64,000 nucleotides of DNA from Nonomuraea guangzhouensis (lineage in GTDB: Bacteria > Actinomycetota > Actinomycetes > Streptosporangiales > Streptosporangiaceae), in assembly GCF_019396345.1 (NCBI RefSeq), contig NZ_JAHKRM010000010.1, positions 335,267-399,266 of the forward strand. The letters run 5' to 3'. The notes beneath the pieces were generated by a model. It saw only the letters and a program-made list of their open reading frames with translations, did not search any database and was not told where the DNA came from. How positions within the stretch are numbered: position 1 is the first letter of the stretch; the number at the start of each line of letters is the position of its first letter. Both the position numbers and the translations under genes were made by a program. Below are positions 49,173 to 55,929 of the stretch, piece by piece.

Positions 49173-49729
49173 GGCTGCCCCGGGACGCCGCGGGCGAAGG
49201 TGAAGACGGTGGCGCGTTCCTGACCGTCGTCAGGGATGTCACGCTCGGCCCATTTGTCCATGACGGCGATGATCTCGGCGGCGAACTGCGCCAGCTCGTC
49301 GTCGGTCGCCTGGATCCAGGTCTCGGTGGAGAACGGGCCGCGCTGCCAGCGTTCCTGCTCGGACTGGGGCTGGTCGGCCCAGCGGCGTACGTGGCCGACC
49401 TGCCGTTCGAGGTTGAGCGACTCCAGGGCGCGGGCGATGGCCTCGCCCGCCGCGTCCTCGGCGAAGTCCGCGGAGGACCAGCAGAGCTTCTCCGAAGTGC
49501 GCCGCCACCAGCGCTCGCGCCGGTCGCGGGCCAGCTCGGGCGCCTCCTCTATCAGGCCGGCGGCGGCCAGGGCACGCAGGTGGTGGCTGACGTTGCCCAC
49601 CGCCTCGCCCGTCCGCTGGGCGAGCGCGCTCGCGGTGCCGGCGCCATCGAGCTTCAACAGGTCGAGCAGGCGCCGGCGCACCGGATGCGCCATGGCTGCG
49701 AGCACCCTGGAGTCGGTGATCTGGGACAT
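49169..49729 (-). CDS. ArsR-family winged-helix regulator
   Basis: 186 residues. N-terminal winged helix (DSRVLAAMAHPVRRRLLDLL, GEAVGNVSHHLRALAAAGLI) and a helical C-terminal half of unknown ligand. No metal-binding CVC motif, so it is not a classic metal sensor. Coupled to the MFS gene. A well-formed operator lies directly upstream. Confidence 0.88.
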   Translation of the reverse strand: MSQITDSRVLAAMAHPVRRRLLDLLKLDGAGTASALAQRTGEAVGNVSHHLRALAAAGLIEEAPELARDRRERWWRRTSEKLCWSSADFAEDAAGEAIARALESLNLERQVGHVRRWADQPQSEQERWQRGPFSTETWIQATDDELAQFAAEIIAVMDKWAERDIPDDGQERATVFTFARGVPGQP

Positions 49730-49745
49730 GACGCCACCCTAAATC

Positions 49746-49775
49746 CACAAGAGTTGTTGTGCAACATCTCTTGTG
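49746..49775. promoter_or_regulatory. Operator of the ArsR/MFS unit
   Basis: CACAAGAG (49746-49753) and CTCTTGTG (49768-49775) are perfect 8-bp arms with an inner TGTTG-TG-CAACA dyad. The palindrome begins 17 bp upstream of the regulator start, the place where an ArsR dimer would block its own promoter. Confidence 0.65.
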
Positions 49776-49886
49776 CTTTAACGTCTGAGGGTTTTTCCAG
49801 CTCGCCTGTCGATCCAGGCCATCGCGGTTCGTGTAAGGGGTAGGACGCCGGCACGAGGCCGGCGCCGGACCAGGCAGGAGCTAGCC

Positions 49887-49940
49887 ATGACAATTGTCGT
49901 GACCAGCAGCGCGACGACCACCACCGTGAGGCAGGCGTGA
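49887..49940 (+). CDS. Possible 17-aa leader peptide coupled to the DGPF gene
   Basis: ATG 49887 after CAGGAG; it encodes MTIVVTSSATTTTVRQA and stops in TGATG, so its stop overlaps the start of the next gene. A hairpin (CGCCGG arms near 49848-49867) precedes it. Too short to prove as coding. The ribosome-binding site and coupled stop make a translated leader plausible. Confidence 0.4.
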   Translation: MTIVVTSSATTTTVRQA

Positions 49941-50278
49941 TGACCGAGTACCTGCTCAGCGTGTACCAGCCGGACGGGCCCCCACCGCCTCCGCCGGTCC
50001 TCGACAAGATCATGGGCGACCTGGAAACGCTCAACCAGGAGCTGCGGGCCGCCGGCGCGTGGGTGTTCAGCGTGGGCCTGTATCCGCCGAGCACGGCCAC
50101 CGTGGTCCGCGCCGGGGATGGCGACGTGCTGATGACCGACGGCCCCTTCACCGAAGGCAAGGAACACGTCGGCGGCTTCACCGTCATCGAGGCCCCGGAC
50201 CTGGACGCGGCGCTGTCCTGGGCCGGCAGGATGGCCCACGCCACCACCCTGCCCATCGAGGTCCGCCCGATCCGATGA
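49940..50278 (+). CDS. YCII-related DGPF-domain protein
   Basis: 112 residues from ATG 49940. YCII fold with the hallmark DGPF motif (residues 67-70, MTDGPFTEGKEHVGGF), then APDLDAALSWAGRM. DGPF proteins are the constant neighbours of ECF42 sigma factors, as here (ATGA overlap). Exact role is unknown; often suggested in stress or antibiotic-linked responses. Confidence 0.88.
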   Translation: MTEYLLSVYQPDGPPPPPPVLDKIMGDLETLNQELRAAGAWVFSVGLYPPSTATVVRAGDGDVLMTDGPFTEGKEHVGGFTVIEAPDLDAALSWAGRMAHATTLPIEVRPIR

Positions 50279-51561
50279 CACCCGACCCGACGACGCCCGT
50301 CCCGATGACGCCGGATCCGATGACGCCGGATGTCGAGGGCGTGTTCCGCACGGAGTACGGGCGCGCCGTGTCAGTCCTGGTCCGCGTCTTCGGCGACATC
50401 GACCTCGCCGAAGAGGCGGTCCAGGACGCCTTCAGCGAGGCGGTCAAGCGGTGGCCGTCCACCGGCCCCCCGCCCAGCCCCGCCGGTTGGATCATCACCA
50501 CCGCCCGGCACCGGGCCGTCGACCGGCTGCGCCGCGAGGCGACCCGCGACCGCCGTCACGCCGAGGCCGCCCTGCTGCACGCCCGCGACGAACCGGCCGA
50601 GGAGGGCCCCGTGCGCGACGACCGGCTCCGTCTGATCTTCACCTGCTGCCACCCCGCGCTGGCCACCGCCGCCCAGGTCGCGCTCACCCTGCGGCTGCTC
50701 GGCGGCCTGTCCACCGCGGAGATCGCGCACGCCTTCCTGGTCCCCGAGCCGACCATGGCCCAGCGCCTGGTCCGCGCCAAAGGCAAGATCCGCGACGCCC
50801 GCATCCCCTACCGCGTGCCCGCCGACGCCGACCTCCCGGCCCGGCTGCGGTCCGTGCTGGCCGTGGTGTATCTGATCTTCAACGAGGGCTACACCGCGAG
50901 CTCCGGCGACCGGCTGACCCGCGAGGACCTCGCCGCCGAGGCGATCCGGCTGGGCCGCCTGCTGGCCGCGCTGATGCCCGACGAACCCGAGGTCCTCGGG
51001 CTGCTCGCGCTGATGCTGCTGATCGAGTCGCGGCGGGCCACCCGGACCACCCCGGACGGCGACCTGGTGCTCCTGGCCGACCAGGACCGGTCCCGCTGGG
51101 AGCACTCCCTGATCGCGGAAGGCCAGGCCCTCGTCCGGGCTTGCCTGCGGCGCGGCCGGCCCGGCCCGTACCAGATCCAGGCGGCGATCAATGCGGTGCA
51201 CAGCGACGCGCCGTCAGCCGCCGCCACGGATTGGGGGCAGATCCTCCAGTTGTACGACCAGCTGATGGTGCTGACGCCGAGCCCGGTGGTCGCGTTGAAC
51301 CGGGCGGTGGCGGTGGCCGAGGTCAACGGCCCGTCGGCGGCACTGGCCTTGGTGGACACACTCGACCTGGACGATTTCTACCTGTATCACGCGATCCGCG
51401 CGGACCTGCTCCGCCGCCTGGGCCGTGGCGCGGAGGCGGCACTGGCGTATGAGGCGGCCATCGCGCGCAGCGGCAACGCGGCCGAACGCGCTTTCCTGCG
51501 CCGCGCGGCTCTGGTGGTGGCTCCCCCGCCGGACCGACCTGCGGGACCGCCTCCGCCCTAG
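50275..51561 (+). CDS. ECF42-type RNA polymerase sigma factor with TPR-like C-terminal extension
   Basis: 428 residues from ATG 50275. A short MTPDP/MTPVP-type repeat opens the protein; ATG 50305, 50320 or thereabouts could be the true start. Then sigma-70 region 2 (VFRTEYGRAVSVLVRVFGDI, PAGWIITTARHRAVDRLRRE) and region 4 (ALTLRLLGGLSTAEIAHAFL). A long helical extension (VLAVVYLIFNEGYTASSGD, AINAVHSDAP, VVALNRAVAVAEVNGP) is diagnostic of ECF42 and stands in for an anti-sigma. The C-terminus lies within a tandem repeat. Confidence 0.9.
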   Translation: MTPDPTTPVPMTPDPMTPDVEGVFRTEYGRAVSVLVRVFGDIDLAEEAVQDAFSEAVKRWPSTGPPPSPAGWIITTARHRAVDRLRREATRDRRHAEAALLHARDEPAEEGPVRDDRLRLIFTCCHPALATAAQVALTLRLLGGLSTAEIAHAFLVPEPTMAQRLVRAKGKIRDARIPYRVPADADLPARLRSVLAVVYLIFNEGYTASSGDRLTREDLAAEAIRLGRLLAALMPDEPEVLGLLALMLLIESRRATRTTPDGDLVLLADQDRSRWEHSLIAEGQALVRACLRRGRPGPYQIQAAINAVHSDAPSAAATDWGQILQLYDQLMVLTPSPVVALNRAVAVAEVNGPSAALALVDTLDLDDFYLYHAIRADLLRRLGRGAEAALAYEAAIARSGNAAERAFLRRAALVVAPPPDRPAGPPPP

Positions 51562-51657
51562 CGGTGGCTCCCGCACCGGACCAACCTGCGGGACCGCCTC
51601 CGCCCTAGCAGTGGCTCCCGCACCGGACCAACCTGCGGGACCGCCTCCGCCCAAGCG
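51517..51657 (+). repeat. Three tandem copies of a 47-bp repeat
   Basis: Copies start at 51517, 51564 and 51611, each beginning GTGGCTCCC and containing CCTGCGGGACCGCCTCCGCC. Copy 1 encodes the VAPPPDRPAGPPPP tail and stop of the sigma factor; copies 2 and 3 are untranslated downstream. Copies 2 and 3 are nearly identical, copy 1 more diverged. Confidence 0.85.
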
Positions 51658-51807
51658 GGGATTTTCCGGGAGGCCACGCCCGGCGATGCGCCGTAACGGC
51701 GCCGAGCCCCGTGCGGGTCAGCGGCCGTCCCCCTGGAGGCCATCGGCCACGTACGGCGGATGGCGCCGACCAGGCGGTGCCGTACAAGAAAGATCAAAGG
51801 TACGGAG

Positions 51808-51946
51808 TACGGAGATCAGGTCGCGATGCGGACGAAGTGACCACGGCGGGTGGGGAGTGCGGAGAGCACATGGCCTCGCAGCGGAAGTGATCACGGTATG
51901 GAGATCACGTCGCCACGTGGACGAAGTGACCACGGCGGGTGGGGAG
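51808..51946. repeat. 50-bp direct repeat pair
   Basis: 51808-51857 and 51897-51946 match at 45 of 50 positions (shared core GACGAAGTGACCACGGCGGG). Read leftward, both encode LPTRRGHFV followed by a stop. The left copy therefore looks like a duplicated 3' end of the small gene at 51905-52114. Confidence 0.75.
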
Positions 51947-52114
51947 GACGGTGGCGCACGCTTCGGGCTCGTCGAGCCCGTCGAGCAGGATCGCGGCGAG
52001 CTGGCGGCGCTGGGAGCTGGTCAAGGTCATGGGCAGCACGATGGGCATCAGCTCGATGGCGTCGCCGGGCAACTCACGGACATGGCAAGGCAGGAGGAGA
52101 GAGGTGTGAAGCAC
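51905..52114 (-). CDS. Small hypothetical protein
   Basis: Up to 69 residues from GTG 52114; ATG codons at 52051 or 52030 are alternatives. The C-terminal half (QRRQLAAILLDGLDEPEACA, TVLPTRRGHFVHVAT) has good actinobacterial codon use. No known domain. The region 51658-51807 and 52115-52251 around it shows no other gene. Confidence 0.45.
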   Translation of the reverse strand: MLHTSLLLPCHVRELPGDAIELMPIVLPMTLTSSQRRQLAAILLDGLDEPEACATVLPTRRGHFVHVAT

Positions 52115-52251
52115 TCCCCCACTATCGCAGCCGCCACCGACAGATCATGGCGACTTGGTCTCACCGAGACCTGAGCGAAGCCGCTCCGACTCCCGCCGGA
52201 CACGATTACCGCTCCTGACCTCGGGTAACAGCACCAGGACAAGGGGGAATC

Positions 52252-52548
52252 ATGATCAGAATGCTCCACAAAATGGGCATCAAGTCCGGCCATATGTACA
52301 CGGCCGGCGCCGTGTCGATCGCCGCGTCCATCGCGTCCTGGATGATGTCGAGGAACTACGAGATGGCCGGCGTCGACCGGGCGGACCGTTGGGGGATCTT
52401 CGTCGGCCAGTGGGCGCCCACGTTCTTCGCGCTGGGGGTCGCGCTCCGCATAGAGGAGACGCACGCGGACGTCGAGGAGCAGCCGAAGACCGAGATGTTC
52501 GACCGCGCGTCCGGCGGCGTCCGCGAACGGGCGCCCGCCGGCACCTGA
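52252..52548 (+). CDS. Small membrane-associated protein of unknown function
   Basis: 98 residues; ATG 52252 after AAGGGGGAAT. One or two hydrophobic stretches (MYTAGAVSIAASIASWMM; GIFVGQWAPTFFALGVAL) suggest a hairpin membrane protein with a charged C-terminal tail (RIEETHADVEEQPKTEMF). Family not identified. Confidence 0.7.
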   Translation: MIRMLHKMGIKSGHMYTAGAVSIAASIASWMMSRNYEMAGVDRADRWGIFVGQWAPTFFALGVALRIEETHADVEEQPKTEMFDRASGGVRERAPAGT

Positions 52549-52670
52549 TTACGGGACGCGGACGCGCAGCAAGCCGGACACACGCCGGGACTCAGCGAAC
52601 AACCGCAGACCGGCCCGCAGTGAACCGACCGCAGGCCGACAAACTGCACGCCCGGCCCGGAGCGAACCGA

Positions 52671-52703
52671 CCGCAGGCCGCCTCTCATAGACGCGGCCTG
52701 CGG
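52671..52703. terminator. Terminator between convergent genes
   Basis: CCGCAGGCCGC (52671-52681) and GCGGCCTGCGG (52693-52703) form a perfect 11-bp stem with an 11-nt loop. It lies between the small membrane protein gene and the acetyltransferase gene. The preceding 120 bp contain two related GAACCGACCGCAGGCC copies and no gene. Confidence 0.7.
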
Positions 52704-52731
52704 CCCGCGCCCGAGAGAGGCCGCCAGAGGT

Positions 52732-53217
52732 CTAACGCGCTTCGGCGGAAGACTCCGCCAGGCGCTTGAGCGGCTCGTCGGTCAGCCTGAACATCGTCCA
52801 CTCGTCGAGCGGCACGGCGCCGAGCTTGCGGTAGAACCCGATGGCCGGTTCGTTCCAGTCGAGCACCGACCATTCGAGCCGGTGATAGCCGCGTTCGGCG
52901 CAGATCCGGGCCAGCTCGGCCAGCAACGCCTTGCCGTAGCCGGAGCCACGCATGCCGGGACGGACGTACAGGTCCTCCAGATAGATCCCGTGCGTCCCCC
53001 TCCAGGTGGAGAAGCTGAGGAACCACACCGCGAAGCCGGCCACCTCACCGTCGTGTTCGACGACGTGCGCGAACACGGCGGGCTCGGCGCCGAAGAGCAC
53101 CTCGCTCAGTTGCTCCTCGGTGGCCCGTACCTCGTGCGCGGCCTTCTCGTACTCGGCCAGCTCGTGCACGAGCTGGAGCATCGCGGGGACATCGTCAATG
53201 GTGGCGCGGCGAATCAT
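52732..53217 (-). CDS. GNAT N-acetyltransferase (SSAT/diamine-acetyltransferase-like)
   Basis: 161 residues from ATG 53217. Start MIRRATIDDVPAMLQLVHEL, the SSAT-like segment FAVWFLSFSTWRGTHGIYLE, acetyl-CoA motif A DLYVRPGMRGSGYGKALLAE, then WNEPAIGFYRKLGAVPLDEW. It resembles spermidine/spermine and other diamine acetyltransferases. Substrate specificity not provable. Confidence 0.85.
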   Translation of the reverse strand: MIRRATIDDVPAMLQLVHELAEYEKAAHEVRATEEQLSEVLFGAEPAVFAHVVEHDGEVAGFAVWFLSFSTWRGTHGIYLEDLYVRPGMRGSGYGKALLAELARICAERGYHRLEWSVLDWNEPAIGFYRKLGAVPLDEWTMFRLTDEPLKRLAESSAEAR

Positions 53218-53409
53218 GGATGTCAGCGTAATGCGGGGTTGCAAATCCCAGAACCGGTTGCAGTCATTCCGGCGCCGATAGACCCGATCTTTTTTGCGCA
53301 ATAACCCCTCGATCTGGATGTTTCCAAATCCTATCCCTTGTCACATCCGACCTTTGAGCCTAGCTTGAGCGTCAGGTCTGCAACCGACTGTTAGGCAGGA
53401 GCACCCCCC

Positions 53410-55704
53410 ATGAGCGAATCCGCCTTAGCAAGAGCAGCCTCCTGGGTTGCCGCCGTCGTTCTGGCGATCTTCTCGATCGTCGTGCCCGCCCAGTCCGCGG
53501 GGGCACTGGCGGTGTTCAACGTCAAGGACTACGGAGCGACAGGCAACGGCTCCACGAACGACACCGCGGCCATCAACGCGGCGATCACGGCGGCGAACAG
53601 CGCCGGCGGCGGGACCGTGCAGTTCCCGTCGGGCACCTACAAGTCCGCCAATTCCATCCACATGAAGAGCAACGTCACCATCCAGCTCGACAGCGGCTCC
53701 ACCATCATGGGCGCGTCCAACGACGACTACGACGCCCCGGAGTCGAACCCGAACGACGACTATCAGGACTACGGGCACAGCCACTTCCACAACGCCATGA
53801 TCTGGGGCGACCGCCTCACCAACATCGGGTTCGTCGGCACGGGCACCATCGACGGCGGCGGCAACCTCATCACCGGCAACCCAGGCTCCGGCGAGGCCGA
53901 CAAGATCATCTCGCTCACCCGCTGTGACGGGCTGACGGTCAGCGGCATCCGCCTGCGGCGCGGCGGCCACTTCGCGATGCTCACCAACGCCTGCAACAAC
54001 ATCACCTCGGACAACCTGCGGATCGACACGGCCAGCGACCGTGACGGCTGGAACGTCATCAGCGCGCAGAACGTCACGATCCGCAACGCGAACATCGCGG
54101 CCAACGACGACGCCCTCGCCTTCAAGAGCGACTGGGCACTGGGCCAGACCTATGCGAACGGGAACGTCACCGTCACCGACGCCAACCTGTCGGCCGAGTG
54201 CTGCAACGCGCTGATGTTCGGCTCGGAGACCTGCGGTAACTTCACCGGCTACCACTTCGAGCGCATCTCCATCAACGGCTCGAACAAGTCGGGTCTCGGC
54301 ATGGTGTCGATGGACGGCACGGTCATCTCCGATGTCCACTACAAGGACATCACGATGACGAACGTACGGGCGGCGATCACCGAGAAGATCGGCACCCGCC
54401 GACGCTGCGGCAACAGTCCGGGCGTCGGCCGGATCGAGAACATCACGTACGAGAACGTCACCTCCTCCGGCCAGAGCGGCAACAACTTCACCGCCACCCT
54501 GTGGGGCGAGTCGAACACCAGCAACCGGATCCGCAACGTCACGTTCACCAACGTCGACCTGACCGTCCCCGGCGGCAACGGCTGCATGGGCACCGGCGTG
54601 CCGAGCAACGACGCGAGCAACTACAACCCCAACAGCATCGGCACCCGGCCCGCGTACGGCTGGTACATCCACAACGCGCACGACATCAAGTTCGTCGACA
54701 GCTCGGTCCAGTTCAACTCCAACGACTGCCGCCCCGCGGTGATCGCCAACACGGGCAGCACGGTGACGTTCGACCGGTTCACGGCCGAGCGGGGCAGCAA
54801 CAGCCCGAACGACATGGTCTTCCAGACGATCACCGGCTACTGCGTCCAGAACAGCCAGAACACCGCGGGTGGCGCCCTGCGCGTCAGTGCCACCGGTTCC
54901 ACAGACACCTGCACGCCGGGCAACCCCGGCACCGACTTCCTGGAGGCCGAGGACGCCACGATCTCCCAGGGCGTCGTGGAGTCCAACCACGCGGGCTTCA
55001 GCGGCACCGGCTTCGTCAACGGCGACAACGTCGTCGGCAGCTACGTGCAGTGGAGCGCGCCGGCGGAGCAGGCGGGCAACGCCACGCTGACCTTCCGCTA
55101 CGCCAACGGCACCACGACCAACCGGCCGATGGACATCACGGTCAACGGGGTTCTCGTGGCCGACGAGCTCGCCTTCCCGCCGACTGGGGCCTGGACCACC
55201 TGGCAGTCCGTGACGGTGACCGCGCCGTTGAACGCGGGCGCCAACACCGTACGGGCCACCTCAACCACGGCCGGCGGCGGCCCGAACCTCGACTACCTCG
55301 ACACCGCCGCGGCCGGGCCCGCCCCCACGGAGTACCAGGCGGAGAACGCGACGATCTCCCAGGGCGTGGTCGAGTCCAACCACGCGGGCTTCACCGGCAC
55401 CGGCTTCGTGAACTACGACAACGTGGTCGGCAGCTACGTCGAGTTCGCGGTGACGGCCGCCCAGGCGGGCAACGCCACGGTGGTCCTGCGCTTCGCGAAC
55501 GGCACCACGGCCAACCGGCCGATGGACATCACGGTCAACGGCGTTCTGGTCTCGGACGAGCTCGCCTTCCCCGCCACCGGCGCGTGGACGACCTGGAGCA
55601 CCGCCACCGTGACCGTCCCGCTCAACGCGGGCGCCAACGTGATCCGTACGACCTCGACCACGGCCGGCGGCGGCCCCAACCTGGACCGGATCTCCGTCGC
55701 CTGA
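53410..55704 (+). CDS. Secreted GH28-type polysaccharidase with two C-terminal carbohydrate-binding modules
   Basis: 764 residues. Signal peptide to about residue 30 (VAAVVLAIFSIVVPAQSAGA). Residues 35-500 form a right-handed parallel beta-helix: FNVKDYGATGNGSTNDTAAI, active-site candidates SDRDGWNVISAQN and NDDALAFKSD, as in polygalacturonase/rhamnogalacturonase families. Residues about 515-630 and 643-764 are two very similar CBM35/CBM6-like modules (EAEDATISQGVVESNHAGFS and AENATISQGVVESNHAGFTG). It acts on extracellular pectin-like polymers. Confidence 0.85.
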   Translation: MSESALARAASWVAAVVLAIFSIVVPAQSAGALAVFNVKDYGATGNGSTNDTAAINAAITAANSAGGGTVQFPSGTYKSANSIHMKSNVTIQLDSGSTIMGASNDDYDAPESNPNDDYQDYGHSHFHNAMIWGDRLTNIGFVGTGTIDGGGNLITGNPGSGEADKIISLTRCDGLTVSGIRLRRGGHFAMLTNACNNITSDNLRIDTASDRDGWNVISAQNVTIRNANIAANDDALAFKSDWALGQTYANGNVTVTDANLSAECCNALMFGSETCGNFTGYHFERISINGSNKSGLGMVSMDGTVISDVHYKDITMTNVRAAITEKIGTRRRCGNSPGVGRIENITYENVTSSGQSGNNFTATLWGESNTSNRIRNVTFTNVDLTVPGGNGCMGTGVPSNDASNYNPNSIGTRPAYGWYIHNAHDIKFVDSSVQFNSNDCRPAVIANTGSTVTFDRFTAERGSNSPNDMVFQTITGYCVQNSQNTAGGALRVSATGSTDTCTPGNPGTDFLEAEDATISQGVVESNHAGFSGTGFVNGDNVVGSYVQWSAPAEQAGNATLTFRYANGTTTNRPMDITVNGVLVADELAFPPTGAWTTWQSVTVTAPLNAGANTVRATSTTAGGGPNLDYLDTAAAGPAPTEYQAENATISQGVVESNHAGFTGTGFVNYDNVVGSYVEFAVTAAQAGNATVVLRFANGTTANRPMDITVNGVLVSDELAFPATGAWTTWSTATVTVPLNAGANVIRTTSTTAGGGPNLDRISVA

Positions 55705-55721
55705 GCCTGCCGCCGTTCTGA

Positions 55722-55753
55722 CCGCCGCCCCGCCCTCTCTGGCGGGGCGGCGG
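55722..55753 (+). terminator. Terminator of the GH28 gene
   Basis: CCGCCGCCCCGCC (55722-55734), loop CTCTCT, complement 55741-55753: a perfect 13-bp GC stem 18 bp after the stop. Confidence 0.75.
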
Positions 55754-55832
55754 GACATCCGCGCCCCCAACCCGGTGCCCGGCTCCGGCGGCACGATATA
55801 AAGATCACCACGGCAAGCGTCGGGGCGTCGTT

Positions 55833-55846
55833 TGGGAGCGCTCCCG
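55833..55846. promoter_or_regulatory. CebR/LacI-type operator
   Basis: TGGGAGCGCTCCCG differs by one base from the published Streptomyces CebR box TGGGAGCGCTCCCA, which controls cellulose-degradation genes. The palindrome lies 84 bp upstream of the protease start. The regulator is not encoded in the window. Confidence 0.6.
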
Positions 55847-55929
55847 TAACCGATCGGGATGGACCAAACGCTGGCGACCCGAGGGGAGGCCCCGCGACGT
55901 GCCCGCCAACGAACGGGAGGACCTCCCCT

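Noticed and set aside
51517..51657. CRISPR-like array
   Set aside because: The 47-bp units are directly adjacent with no spacers and no cas genes nearby.
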